Notes: generated from the sequence alone by a model not told the origin. A DNA stretch of 64,000 nt from Hyphomicrobium_A sp044507625 (GCA_044507625.1 JBIQJE010000005.1:124001-188000); one strand, 5' to 3'; counted from the first letter of the stretch, positions 1 through 9,007 are shown. Numbers and translations are program-made.

Positions 1-93
1 ACCACGCGCAATCAGGGCAACACGGCCGCCGGCCGCAAGCGCCTGAAAAAGGAAGCCGGTCTGCGCCGCGGCGCCAAGGCCGCCGAGGCGTAA
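1..93 (+). CDS. C-terminal end of an unidentified basic protein (partial)
   Basis: Only the last 30 codons lie inside the window; the frame is open from base 1 to a TAA at 91-93. The tail is very basic (GRKRLKKEAGLRRGAKAAEA). This is common at the end of RNA- or DNA-binding proteins but too short to assign to a family. No inverted repeat or T-run typical of a terminator follows before the next gene at 233. Confidence 0.5.
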   Translation, partial: TTRNQGNTAAGRKRLKKEAGLRRGAKAAEA

Positions 94-232
94 GCCCGGC
101 CCGGCCTTAAGACCGGTCCAAGCCTTCGACTGGCCTTAGTCCTTTCGACATCCCCGCGCCGCTTGCGGATCCGTTTCGGCTCCCGCACGTTTGCCGTGCA
201 TCAGCACGCGCCAAGCGGCAGGGAGCCGAGGC

Positions 233-487
233 ATGGTCAACGTCTACCTGTTCATCGAACTCTTGCGTGCGGCGAACGCCGGCGATGTCGCCGGCCACCT
301 GAAGGCGCTCGATCTGGGCGCGTGCCGCTTCGCCAACGTGGTGGTTCTCGCCGACGACAAGATCGTCGCCCAGCTCGATTGCCCTACGGCTCAAACGGCA
401 AATTCCGTAATTTTGCAGGACATTTCGCCCGTGGAAGGCATCGTGCAAACGAATGTCATTGCGGCCGTGCGCCCCGTTCACAAATAG
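233..487 (+). CDS. Stand-alone Lrp/AsnC ligand-binding (RAM-like) domain protein
   Basis: An 84-residue protein that looks like the C-terminal ligand-binding domain of Lrp/AsnC regulators without the helix-turn-helix. It opens with a hydrophobic strand (VYLFIELL), has a middle strand of the 'cryxvxgdydlv' type (FANVVVLADDKIVAQLD), and ends in the 'i..i.gV..t.t' segment (DISPVEGIVQTNVIAAV). Such proteins form oligomers and usually bind amino acids; no DNA-binding part is present. The ATG at 233 is preferred because GGGAG lies 7 nt upstream. A TTG at 191 would add 14 unlikely residues. The assignment is by eye from the pattern of strands, so it is moderate. It stands alone before the signalling gene at 655. 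Confidence 0.6.
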   Translation: MVNVYLFIELLRAANAGDVAGHLKALDLGACRFANVVVLADDKIVAQLDCPTAQTANSVILQDISPVEGIVQTNVIAAVRPVHK

Positions 488-654
488 TCTTTGTCCCCTG
501 CCCAGCGACTTGGATTGCCCCGTGTTTATGCGGCCGGCATAAGGGCGCGTAAATCGTTCCGTGCCAGGATCGCCATTGCCCGACCGCGGGCATCGGCAAG
601 CATTGATTAACACGATTTAGAAGCCGCACGCCCACCTCTTCAAATCAGCGGGAC

Positions 655-2769
655 ATGCTAGGAACCTATTCCCTCGCGCTCGTAGGGCTGTCGTTCGTCG
701 TGGCCGTAGCGGCCTCGTACGTCGCCTTTGCGCTTGCCGCCCACATTGCTTCCTCCAAAGGCTGGGCTGGCGCCTATTGGCTCGCCGGAGGCGCCGTCGC
801 CCTCGGGGCGGGCATCTGGTCGATGCATTTCGTCGGCATGCTGGCCTACGCGCTGCCGATCCCGATGTCGTACCATCTCGCGACGACGTTCGCCTCGCTC
901 GTCATTGCGGTTCTGGTGTCGGGATTCGCGCTGCATCTCGTGGCGCGCACCGTGCCGAGTACGGCCAATCTCTGCGCTGGCGCAGTCCTCATGGGCGTCG
1001 GTATCGCGTTGATGCATTACATGGGCATGGAAGCGATGAACGTCGCACCGCCGCCCACCTATAACGGGTGGCTTGTCGCCGCCTCGCTCGCTATCGCCAT
1101 CGCCGCCTCTGCGCTGGCGCTCTCGCTTGCTTTCCGGCTTCGCAACGACGCCAGCGCGGCCATCATGTGGAAGCGCCTCCTCGCCGCGCTCGCCATGGGC
1201 ACCGGCATTTGCGCCATGCACTACACCGGCATGGCCGCCGCCACCTTCGCACCCGGCACGATCTGCACGGCGCCGGCCATGGAGATCGATCAATTCTGGC
1301 TGGCGGTGCTCGTCGCCGGAATGACACTACTGTTCCTCGGCGCAACCATGCTGATCCTGACGATCGATGTGCGTCTCGCCCTTCAGCTCGACGAGGCCAA
1401 CGCGCGGATCGCGGCGCTCGCGCGGGAAGACCCGCTCACCGGGCTCGCCAACCGCCGCACGTTCATGGAGGCTCTTGAGGCCGCCTTCCTGAAACGCGTG
1501 CGCGACAAGATCGATTTCGCCGTGCTGTTCCTCGATCTCGACGGATTCAAGGATGTCAACGACGAGCTGGGCCACGCCGCCGGCGATGCGCTGATCGTCA
1601 AAATTGCCAATCGGCTGCGCGGCAACGTGCGCCAGGATGACATTGTCGCCCGCTTCGGCGGCGATGAGTTTGCCGTCCTGCAGCGGAACGTGCGCGCGGC
1701 GACCGATGCGCTGACGCTCGCCGAGAAGCTCAGCGCGGCGATCGCGCGACCGGTCCGTATCGGCCATGAGAACGTATCGGTGACGTCCAGCATCGGCATC
1801 GCGCAGGCGACGGACGCGAGGACGACGCCAGCCGATCTCATGGTACAGGCGGACCTGGCGCTCTATCGCGCCAAGGATGACGGGCGCAACTGCAGCCGAT
1901 TTCACGATTCCGAGCTCGACAGCCAGATGCGCACGCGCATGCTGCTGGCGCGGGAGCTACAAACGGCGATCGATCGCGGCGAGATGGAGCTGCTGTATCA
2001 GCCGCAAGTGCAGATCGCGACGGGTCGCGTCGTCGGCCTCAAGGCGCACGTGCAATGGAACCATCCGGCGCGCGGCATCATCAAGCCTTCCATCTTTCTT
2101 CCCATCGCGGAGCGGACGGGAACCATTCCGGCCATTGCCACGTGGATGATGGACGAAGCATGCCGGCAGTTGCAGCAATGGCACGCTCACGGCGTCGCGC
2201 CGGCGGTGCTCTCGGTCAGCGTTTACAATGGCCAGCTCAAGACGGGGACGGAGCTCTTCAGCGAACTGGCGGTGTTCCTTGCGCGCTACGACATCCCCGC
2301 TTCGTGCATCGAGCTCGTCTTCGGCGAGCCCGTGCTGATGCGCGCCATCGAGCGCTTTCCGTCAACGCTGGATGCCCTGCGCGAGGGCGGCTTCCGCATC
2401 GCCATCAACGATTTCGGCATGGGCTATTCGTCCATCGGGTATATCGCGGGCGCGCCGGTGCAGCGCATCGGCATTCCCGCATCGCTCGTCACCGGGGCCC
2501 TGGGCGAAGCGCCGTGCGCGCGGGCCGTGCGAGCGATCGTGCAGATCGCGCGCGAGCTGGGCACGGAAACGATCGCCGACGGTGTCGAGACGCAGGCGCA
2601 GGCCGTGTTCCTCATTGCCGCCGGATGCGAGCAGGCACAGGGCGCGTTCTTCGGGCCATGGCTCTCCGCGATCGAAGCGACGCTGCTGCTCCGCGACGCG
2701 GCCGCCGCGCGCGCGGAAGAGGCGGAGGTCGAAAGCGGCCGCGGTGGACGGCGCGCGACGGCCGGCTGA
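655..2769 (+). CDS. MHYT-sensor GGDEF/EAL protein with degenerate EAL domain
   Basis: 704-residue membrane signalling protein. The N-terminal half has about seven membrane segments carrying three MHYT motifs (MHFVGM 57-62, MHYMGM 120-125, MHYTGM 188-193), a proposed metal-binding sensor for O2, CO or NO. A GGDEF domain follows at about 255-420 with an intact GGDEF signature at 335-339 and an RQDD inhibitory site just before it, so it could make c-di-GMP and be product-inhibited. The EAL domain (about 430-690) has lost key residues: EAL is KAH at 463-465, DDFG is NDFG at 585-588, and the catalytic lysine region reads RIGIPASLV. It is therefore probably a cyclase with a non-catalytic or binding-only EAL domain. 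Confidence 0.9.
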   Translation: MLGTYSLALVGLSFVVAVAASYVAFALAAHIASSKGWAGAYWLAGGAVALGAGIWSMHFVGMLAYALPIPMSYHLATTFASLVIAVLVSGFALHLVARTVPSTANLCAGAVLMGVGIALMHYMGMEAMNVAPPPTYNGWLVAASLAIAIAASALALSLAFRLRNDASAAIMWKRLLAALAMGTGICAMHYTGMAAATFAPGTICTAPAMEIDQFWLAVLVAGMTLLFLGATMLILTIDVRLALQLDEANARIAALAREDPLTGLANRRTFMEALEAAFLKRVRDKIDFAVLFLDLDGFKDVNDELGHAAGDALIVKIANRLRGNVRQDDIVARFGGDEFAVLQRNVRAATDALTLAEKLSAAIARPVRIGHENVSVTSSIGIAQATDARTTPADLMVQADLALYRAKDDGRNCSRFHDSELDSQMRTRMLLARELQTAIDRGEMELLYQPQVQIATGRVVGLKAHVQWNHPARGIIKPSIFLPIAERTGTIPAIATWMMDEACRQLQQWHAHGVAPAVLSVSVYNGQLKTGTELFSELAVFLARYDIPASCIELVFGEPVLMRAIERFPSTLDALREGGFRIAINDFGMGYSSIGYIAGAPVQRIGIPASLVTGALGEAPCARAVRAIVQIARELGTETIADGVETQAQAVFLIAAGCEQAQGAFFGPWLSAIEATLLLRDAAAARAEEAEVESGRGGRRATAG

Positions 2770-2878
2770 CCCGGCTTCAACGCGCATCCGCCGCAGCAGC
2801 TATCGCCGGCGCGCACTTGTTTGCCATCATCCCGCGGCATACCTAAGCGCCGTTGCCCACAGCTCGCGAGGTCTTCCC

Positions 2879-3679
2879 GTGACGCGTATCGCGCCCTTCG
2901 TACCCGATCGCTTCACCTCCGCGATCCCGCACTACATCAACGGTCGTCCGCCCTACTCCGCACGCCTCGTGGAAAAGCTCGCGCGCGAGGCGCGCTTAGG
3001 ACCGCACTCCCGTGTGCTCGATCTCGGCTGCGGCCCCGGCTCGCTCACGCTGCTGCTGGCGCGCCATTCCGGCACCGTGATCGGCATCGACGCCGATCCG
3101 GCGATGATCGATGCCGCCCGTAGCGCAGCGCAAACCGCCGGTGTCGTGGTCGATTGGCGCGTCGGCTCCTCCTTCGATCTCGATGCTTCCCTCGCGCCGC
3201 TCGATCTCGTCACGATCGCCCGCGCCTTCCATTGGATGGATCGCGAGGCCACGCTGCTTGAATTCGATAAGCTGATCGCGCCCGGTGGGGCTGTCGCGCT
3301 CGTCAACACCGAGGTGCACGACTTAGGCGGCTTTCGCTGGCATGGGGCGTTCGAAGAGGCACGTCGCGGGCACGGGCGCTTCGATGAATTCTACCGCTGG
3401 CGTAAAAGCGACGCGTTCGAATCGCATCAGAGCGTTCTCATGCGCAGCCCCTTCAGCGAGGTGGCGCGGATATCCGTGTTCGATGTACGCACGCCCCGCA
3501 TCGATGAGATCGTCGCCCGGGCGCTGTCTTTTTCGGCCAACTCGCCCTCGGCGCTCGGAGCCGAGGGGCGCGCGGCGTACGAGGCCGAGCTTCGCGAGCG
3601 CATGCTCGCCCTCTGTCCGGACGGGCTCTTTCCGGAGATCGTGGAGAGTGTTGCGATTATCGCGCGCCGGCCGGGCTGA
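2879..3679 (+). CDS. Class I SAM-dependent methyltransferase
   Basis: 266-residue Rossmann-fold methyltransferase. Motif I (VLDLGCGPGSLTLLLA) binds S-adenosylmethionine, followed by the acidic motif II in GIDADPAMIDAA and a motif IV-like segment (DLVTIARAFHWMD). The aromatic FHWMD stretch is typical of the UbiE/TrmB-like small-molecule methyltransferase group; the substrate cannot be read from sequence. The GTG at 2879 is chosen because GAGGT lies 6 nt upstream and the protein then opens with the conserved-looking FTSAIPHYINGRPPYS segment. It ends 21 bp before the end of a second, unrelated methyltransferase on the opposite strand, so the two genes are convergent. Confidence 0.85.
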   Translation: MTRIAPFVPDRFTSAIPHYINGRPPYSARLVEKLAREARLGPHSRVLDLGCGPGSLTLLLARHSGTVIGIDADPAMIDAARSAAQTAGVVVDWRVGSSFDLDASLAPLDLVTIARAFHWMDREATLLEFDKLIAPGGAVALVNTEVHDLGGFRWHGAFEEARRGHGRFDEFYRWRKSDAFESHQSVLMRSPFSEVARISVFDVRTPRIDEIVARALSFSANSPSALGAEGRAAYEAELRERMLALCPDGLFPEIVESVAIIARRPG

Positions 3680-3700
3680 CGGCGCACGTCACCTCTTCTC

Positions 3701-4432
3701 TCACGGGCGATAGAGGAACAGCCGGAAGAGGTCGCTCGGTGAGTTGTAGAGTTCCTCGGCCGAGGAAAATCCCGCCTCGAGGCCAAGCTCGGCCCAGCCG
3801 TAGACCGTCTCCTGCAGATCGCATGTGCGGATGTGATTCATTGCTTCGGCGTATTCGTCGGCGCTGAGCGCCGTCCATTTGCGCCGGCCCACCTCGTCGA
3901 TGCGCGCGAGATAGCCGTCGCGGTCCTCACCGTTGCGTCGCGTCGGCTCGTAGACGAGAAAGACGCCGTCGCCGCGCATGCCTTCGCGCACCTCGCGCAT
4001 GAAGGCGAGCTTGCCGTCGCTATCCAGGTGATGCAGCGAAAGACTGATCCAGACGACATCAGACGGTTCGGCGCGATCGCGCATCGCGGTCGTGAAATCG
4101 GCTTCGTCGAGAACCACCGGTGCCCCCAGTGCTGCCAGGTTCTGCTCCGCAATGCGCAGCGCGGGCGCGGAAAGATCGACGCCACGATAGCTTTGCACCG
4201 GGGTATCGCGGAGCGTTGCCACAATCGCGCTTGCATCGCCGCAGGCGAGGTCGAGGAAATGGAACGGGCGTGCGAGGTCCTCGGTCAGGAACGCCTTCAG
4301 AGCACGGCACGCCTCGCGGTTCGAAAGGTAATCGTGCTCCAGAAACTTACGGTAGACATCCCACTGGTTCTGGAAGATCTCCAGCGCCGCCGCGTCCGGC
4401 GCGCCGACAGTCGAACGGTTCGCTTCCGCCAT
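3701..4432 (-). CDS. Class I SAM-dependent methyltransferase
   Basis: 243-residue methyltransferase with motif I FLDLACGDASAIVATL, an acidic residue in YRGVDLSAPAL that would bind the ribose, and a VVWISLSLHHLD motif IV region. The C-terminal third carries a WTALSADEYAEAMNHIRTCD helix that may cap the active site. Substrate unknown. The start is the ATG at 4430-4432, which has GAGGAAAA directly upstream; a longer frame up to 4504 lacks such a site. It is transcribed away from the small secreted protein at 4615, so the 180 bp between them should hold divergent promoters. Composition matches its neighbours. Confidence 0.8.
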   Translation of the reverse strand: MAEANRSTVGAPDAAALEIFQNQWDVYRKFLEHDYLSNREACRALKAFLTEDLARPFHFLDLACGDASAIVATLRDTPVQSYRGVDLSAPALRIAEQNLAALGAPVVLDEADFTTAMRDRAEPSDVVWISLSLHHLDSDGKLAFMREVREGMRGDGVFLVYEPTRRNGEDRDGYLARIDEVGRRKWTALSADEYAEAMNHIRTCDLQETVYGWAELGLEAGFSSAEELYNSPSDLFRLFLYRP

Positions 4433-4614
4433 TTTTCCTCGCCCCGCACGGGTGCATCGCGCGCCGTATTCCACCTTCGCCGACGATCGCACACAACCTC
4501 TCAAAGGCCGTCTATCGCACGTCCGGCAATTATCTCAACTGCTATATATGCCCGCGATCCTTCCTTAAACGCCGCCATTGTACGTAGCGCAACATCGGCT
4601 GCGGAGTAGGTGGC

Positions 4615-4845
4615 ATGGGACGTTCTCGTCTGTTCGCACTGTTTTTGATCCCGGCTTTTGCTGCCCCCAGCTCAGCAATGATCATGCACCGGGCGCTGCC
4701 CACGCAGCAGCCCGAGCCGCCGCCGCACCGCCCCGTCGGGGACCCGGACGTGCCGCCGATCGGCATCGATTTCTTTTTCGAGATCGAGGGCGGACACGAG
4801 GAAGCCTGGCCCTGGCCGCCGCTGCCTTTGCCGACCGAGAACTGA
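4615..4845 (+). CDS. Small proline-rich exported protein, unknown function
   Basis: 76-residue protein. Residues 1-21 form a plausible Sec signal peptide (basic MGRSR, a hydrophobic core, then AAPSSA). The mature part is rich in proline and acidic residues (PEPPPHRPVGDPDVPP) and ends in a WPWPPLPLP stretch, so it is probably unfolded or lies close to the envelope. A weak GTAGG precedes the ATG. I do not recognise a family. It ends 59 bp before the 3' end of the convergent GGDEF/EAL gene. It may be a lineage-specific gene, and a spurious frame cannot be excluded. Confidence 0.45.
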   Translation: MGRSRLFALFLIPAFAAPSSAMIMHRALPTQQPEPPPHRPVGDPDVPPIGIDFFFEIEGGHEEAWPWPPLPLPTEN

Positions 4846-4904
4846 CCGGTACGCGCGCCGCTTTCCGCGCACCGCCATCCGCCTCTGTAATCGACAATCG
4901 AGGG

Positions 4905-7394
4905 CTACGAGACGCGCTGCGCCCGCCCACTGCGGCTGGCGAGGAAGCCCGGTATCTCGTGTCCGGCCATCGGGCGCCCGACGTGAAACCCTTGCGCCTC
5001 CGTGCAGCCTTCGGCGCGCACCAGCTCGAGCTGTTCCTCGCTCTCGACGCCCTCGGCCACGGTCTTGATGCCAAGGCTCTTGGAGAGCGCCACCACCGAG
5101 CGCAGGACGGCGAACGCGCTCTTGGGGTTCTTGCGCAGGCCGCTGATGAAGTGCTTGTCGATCTTGATTTTGTCGAAGCGCATCCGCGTCAGGTAGCTCA
5201 GCGATGAGAAGCCGATGCCGAAATCGTCAAGCGCAATGCCGATGCCGATTTCCTGCAGCCGTCCCAGCACTGCGGGCACCTCCGTGCCCTCCTGCATCAG
5301 CACGGATTCGGTGATTTCCAATTCGAGCCGGCTCGGCGACAGCTCGGCCGCTCCGAGGGCCGCAATCACCTGCTGGCGCACGTGCCCCGAGCGGAACTGC
5401 GCGACCGAAAGGTTGACGGCGACGCGCAACGGCCGTGGCCATTCCGCCGCCTCCTCGCAGGCTTTACGCAGCGCCCATTCGCCGAGCTGCACGATCAGGC
5501 CGTTATCCTCGGCGATGGGGATGAACTCGCAGGGGGAGATGAAGCCGCGCGCGGGATGGCGCCAGCGCAGGAGCGCTTCGAAGCCCGCCACCTCGTTATG
5601 GACGAGATTGAGCTGCGGCTGGAAGTGAAGCTCGAACTGGCCTTCGCGGAGCGCCACGCGCATATCCTGCTCGAGCTTGTTGCGCGCGCGCATGCGCTCA
5701 TCGAGCTCGCGTTCGAAGAAGCGAAAGTTGCCGGGGCCATCTTTCTTCGCGCGGCCAAGGGCCAAGTCGGCGTTCTTCAGAAGCTCGTCGGGCGTTTCGC
5801 CATCGGCCGGGCCCACGGCAACGCCGGCGCTGACCGTCACCGCCAATGGCTGATCGTCGATATCGAACGATGGGCCGAGGACGGCCTGCACGCTTCTCAC
5901 GAGCGCGTCGGCGTCCGAGGCATCTTCGGCCATCTGCAGAACGGCAAATTCGTCACCGCCGATCCGGGCGACGGTCGCAATCGCATCGAAGCGGCGCGTG
6001 AGGCGCTGTGAGACGCCCTGCAGCAGCACGTCGCCGATCGAGGGGCCGTAGGTATCGTTGATCTCCTTGAAGCGGTCGATCTCGAACACGACGACGACGA
6101 TGTTCCGGTCGCTCGGCGATTGAAGCAACTCGTCGAGGCGCTCGCGCAGCTGCACGCGGTTGGGGAGGTCCGTGAGGGCGTCATGGCGCGCAAGATGGGA
6201 AAGGCGCGCCTCGATCCGGCGCAGGCGCGTCACGTCATCGTGCGTGGCAACCCAGCCGCCGCCCTCCATGGGTTCGTGCGTGATGGCGATGATGCGGCCA
6301 TCGTTCAGCTCATGCAGGCGGGTGTGACGCACGGGCTCGCGCACCGCTGCAAGGCGCTCTTCGACGTACGCCGCCGGGTCATCGCCTTCGAAGACGCCCG
6401 TATCGATGCGGCTTTCAATGATCTTTCGGAAGTCCGTTCCCGGGCGCCCCATTTCCTTCGCGAGGCCATACATTTCCAGATAGCGATTGTTGCAGACCAG
6501 AAGCTTCTGATTCTGATCGAACATGCACAGGCCCTGGGACATCTTATTGAGGACCGTCGTGAACATCTCGTTCTGGGCGACGAGATCGTGCTCGCGCCGG
6601 TCGAGGGCTGCAAGCGCCTCCTCCGCCCGCTCGCGGGCGCGTATGGATTCCTGCAGGTGCTGGCGCGCGGCCTCCAGCGCCTCACTATAATCGGCAACGT
6701 GCGCCGCACGGCCGATGATGCGCCGCGCTCCGTACGCGCCCAGCGCAAGCACCAGGGTGAGCGCGGAAAGCGCAACCAACTTCTGCACCTCGGCTGCCGG
6801 CAGCATGGGAAAGGAGGTGAGATGCTGGGGATTGTCGCTCACGACAGGAAGCAAGCCGCCGATGAATGCGGCCGAGCAAACGATCAGCGAACATCCTGCC
6901 ACCGCCGCGATACCGGCGACGAGGATGGGCCGCGGATGGAAACGCAGGGCCCGCACGCCGACGAGAAGCAACAGCATGAGGAAGGCCGGTGTCTTCAGCA
7001 CGCCACCGGCCGGGTGGGTGGACGCGAACTGATAGCTCCAGATCGCCGCAAGAACGATGCCGACGTCGACCACGCTGAGGATATCGAGCGCGACGTTGGG
7101 CAGCGTCGGCTTGCTCGCCAGCCACCAGCGCACCGCGGAGGACAGGATAAGCGCAGCGAGGGCGACGGCCAGCCAGCCGTGAACATCGGGGATACCCTGC
7201 TGCAGGCCGAAGACGTGCAGCGTCGCCATGAAGATCGCAATGCCGCCCTGCGCGAGCGCGATCGCCTTTTCGCCGCGCCTGTCCTGCTCCATGAGGCTTT
7301 GCGCAAGACGGCGCGAAGTAGCATCGCGCCTCCGAGATGGCTCGGAGGCGCGCGCGATTGCCGCTGACTTCGGTGTCGGCGCGCCTGCCAACAT
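4905..7394 (-). CDS. Membrane PAS-GGDEF-EAL bifunctional c-di-GMP protein
   Basis: 829-residue protein with about five hydrophobic segments in residues 45-225, a short coiled coil (about 235-275), a PAS domain at about 277-392 (GLCMFDQNQKLLVCNNRYLEMYGL), then GGDEF and EAL domains. The GGDEF signature is intact (479-483), but the RxxD inhibitory site is absent. The EAL domain keeps its catalytic set: EAL at 606-608, NLS, ELEITES, DDFGIGFSS, KIDK and AEGVES, so phosphodiesterase activity is likely. The start is the ATG at 7392-7394 with GAGGAG four bases upstream; upstream GTG/ATG choices (7463, 7421) have no ribosome site. Together with the gene at 655 and pleD it gives three c-di-GMP genes in 38 kb. 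Confidence 0.9.
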   Translation of the reverse strand: MLAGAPTPKSAAIARASEPSRRRDATSRRLAQSLMEQDRRGEKAIALAQGGIAIFMATLHVFGLQQGIPDVHGWLAVALAALILSSAVRWWLASKPTLPNVALDILSVVDVGIVLAAIWSYQFASTHPAGGVLKTPAFLMLLLLVGVRALRFHPRPILVAGIAAVAGCSLIVCSAAFIGGLLPVVSDNPQHLTSFPMLPAAEVQKLVALSALTLVLALGAYGARRIIGRAAHVADYSEALEAARQHLQESIRARERAEEALAALDRREHDLVAQNEMFTTVLNKMSQGLCMFDQNQKLLVCNNRYLEMYGLAKEMGRPGTDFRKIIESRIDTGVFEGDDPAAYVEERLAAVREPVRHTRLHELNDGRIIAITHEPMEGGGWVATHDDVTRLRRIEARLSHLARHDALTDLPNRVQLRERLDELLQSPSDRNIVVVVFEIDRFKEINDTYGPSIGDVLLQGVSQRLTRRFDAIATVARIGGDEFAVLQMAEDASDADALVRSVQAVLGPSFDIDDQPLAVTVSAGVAVGPADGETPDELLKNADLALGRAKKDGPGNFRFFERELDERMRARNKLEQDMRVALREGQFELHFQPQLNLVHNEVAGFEALLRWRHPARGFISPCEFIPIAEDNGLIVQLGEWALRKACEEAAEWPRPLRVAVNLSVAQFRSGHVRQQVIAALGAAELSPSRLELEITESVLMQEGTEVPAVLGRLQEIGIGIALDDFGIGFSSLSYLTRMRFDKIKIDKHFISGLRKNPKSAFAVLRSVVALSKSLGIKTVAEGVESEEQLELVRAEGCTEAQGFHVGRPMAGHEIPGFLASRSGRAQRVS

Positions 7395-7590
7395 TCGCTC
7401 CTCGGGCTTGGCCGCACACATAGTTGCGCGCGCCAAGCCAACGAGGACCCAGTTCGAAAGCACGCGCGCGCGAGGCGCACGTTGCCGGAGGCACGTTACT
7501 ATCCCTTTGTCCGGGCGGACATAGTTCCCTCCGATCGGGAAGGAAGAGAAGTTCGGTTAATGATCTATGGAGAACCGGCCAGCGGCTGTC

Positions 7591-8163
7591 CTATTGCCGG
7601 ACACCCTCGACCTCGAGACCCAGCTCGACGACCTCGCTGGCCGGGCCGAGGTTGAAGTCGATCCCGAAGTCCTTGAGCTTCAGGCTCGTCGTTCCGGTAA
7701 AGCCTTCACGGTATTGCTTCCACGGATCGGGGCCGCCGCCGACCCGCGTCGCGTCAATGGTGACCTCCTTCGTGACACCGCGCAGCGTCAAATTTCCGGT
7801 GATCTTGGCGGTGTCGCCGTCCATTTTCACAGACGTGCTCTCGAAGGTGGCCTTGGGGAAACTCGCAGCGTCGAGGAAGTCCTTGCTGCGAAGGTGCTTG
7901 TCGCGCTCGGCGTGGTTGGAGTTGACGCTTCCGGTGTCGATTTCGACCTTCACCTTCGACGCTTCCGGGTTCGCCTCATCGAAGGAGAACGTGCCGTTGA
8001 AGGTGTCGAAACGCCCCGTGAGCCAGCTGAAGCCCAAATGCTTGATGCGGAAGTTGATAGATGCGTGGGCCTTGGCCGTGTCGATCACATATTCGGCCGC
8101 GCGCGCGGCGGGCGCCGAAAGCACCGCAGCCATGAGAGCGAGGGACACAGGGGTGAGCTTCAT
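7591..8163 (-). CDS. YceI family periplasmic lipid-binding protein
   Basis: 190-residue exported protein. A signal peptide covers residues 1-22 (MKLTPVSLALMAAVLSAPAARA). The mature chain has the YceI pattern: YVIDTAKAHASINFRIKHLGFSWLTGRF, then NSNHAERDKHLRSKDFLDAASFPKATFES, a beta-barrel (lipocalin-like) fold that in other bacteria binds isoprenoid-quinone-like molecules. The start is the ATG at 8161-8163 with GGAG seven bases upstream. It lies 11 bp downstream of the cytochrome b561 gene on the same strand, the same pairing as yceJ-yceI in E. coli, so the two are probably one operon handling periplasmic electron transfer or base/redox stress. Confidence 0.92.
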   Translation of the reverse strand: MKLTPVSLALMAAVLSAPAARAAEYVIDTAKAHASINFRIKHLGFSWLTGRFDTFNGTFSFDEANPEASKVKVEIDTGSVNSNHAERDKHLRSKDFLDAASFPKATFESTSVKMDGDTAKITGNLTLRGVTKEVTIDATRVGGGPDPWKQYREGFTGTTSLKLKDFGIDFNLGPASEVVELGLEVEGVRQ

Positions 8164-8174
8164 TCGGTAACTCC

Positions 8175-8741
8175 TCAAGAGGCTTCAGGACCGTTGGATG
8201 GTGGACCCGACCACATGCGTGAAAGAACGCCGGAGCGGTCGTAAAACTGGTGCTTGAGCGCGGCAAGCGTATGCACGATGACAAGGAGGATCGTGAGGTG
8301 CGCGAGGGTCTCGTGGATCTCGCCGGCCGGCTTTTCGAGACTCTTGTCGTGCGTGAGCGCGGGAATGCTGAACCAGTCGAAGACCTCGACGGGGCGGCCG
8401 TCCGCCGTGGACATCAAGTACCCGCTCGCCATCAAGGCGAAAAGCAGCGGGTAAAAACCCCAATGCACGGTGCGCGCGGCGAAGCGCTCGAAGGTGGAGA
8501 GATTGCTGTCGCTCGGCTTGTCGTTGGCGAGGCGCCATAGCAGGCGCGCGACAAGAACCAAGAGCAGGATCATGCCGATGCTGCGGTGAAGATCGGGCGC
8601 GGAGTGGTAGTAAGCGCTATAGTAATCGAGATCGACCATCCATAGGCCGAGCACGTACATGCCAACGATGGCGACGGCCATCGCCCAATGCACGATGCGT
8701 GTCGGCCAGCCGTAGCCGGTGGTCGTGTCGCGAACAGTCAT
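8175..8741 (-). CDS. Cytochrome b561 family protein (YceJ/CybB-like)
   Basis: 188-residue inner-membrane dihaem cytochrome b with four transmembrane helices. Likely haem-ligand histidines are visible in TRIVHWAMA, DLHRSIGM, ARTVHWGFYPLLFALMASGYLM and IHETLAHLTILLVIVHTLAALKH. This family oxidises ubiquinol or passes electrons to or from periplasmic partners. It is the first gene of a two-gene operon with yceI-like. A candidate sigma-70 promoter lies at 8785-8812 and a striking 16-bp direct repeat lies further upstream at 8908-8946. Confidence 0.92.
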   Translation of the reverse strand: MTVRDTTTGYGWPTRIVHWAMAVAIVGMYVLGLWMVDLDYYSAYYHSAPDLHRSIGMILLLVLVARLLWRLANDKPSDSNLSTFERFAARTVHWGFYPLLFALMASGYLMSTADGRPVEVFDWFSIPALTHDKSLEKPAGEIHETLAHLTILLVIVHTLAALKHQFYDRSGVLSRMWSGPPSNGPEAS

Positions 8742-8784
8742 GCGTGCATTTCCCCCCTCCTGCGCCGGGCCCGGCCGCTTCGGT

Positions 8785-8812
8785 CATGTAGTCAGCACTG
8801 AAGTAAGGTCAA
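8785..8812 (-). promoter_or_regulatory. Candidate promoter of the cytochrome b561-yceI operon
   Basis: On the minus strand, TTGACC (8807-8812) is followed after 16 bp by TACATG (8785-8790), placing the start of transcription about 35 bp before the ATG at 8741. The -35 box is good and the -10 box only fair, so this is a candidate. Confidence 0.35.
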
Positions 8813-8907
8813 CGGGAGGCGCGGGTAAAAATTCGCACGTCGCGCCTTCATTTCCTTGGCAATTGCAATGTTCGAAGGGGTGTATTTGCGCCAGCGGGAA
8901 CTCTCTT

Positions 8908-8946
8908 GTTTCTCCGGGAGCAGCATCCGCGTTTCTCCGGGAGCAG
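8908..8946 (+). repeat. Perfect 16-bp direct repeat, 23-bp period
   Basis: GTTTCTCCGGGAGCAG occurs at 8908-8923 and again without change at 8931-8946, separated by CATCCGC. Each copy contains the small palindrome CTCC-G-GGAG. The 23-bp period is close to two turns of DNA, so two dimers could bind on one face. The repeat lies 167-205 bp upstream of the cytochrome b561 ATG and beyond the 3' end of the cyclase gene, in otherwise gene-free sequence. Confidence 0.6.
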
Positions 8947-9007
8947 TGCGCGGCATTGCATTCACGTGCCATCGCGCCATCCGCTATCCCGTCTGGCGAC
9001 ATGCCGG

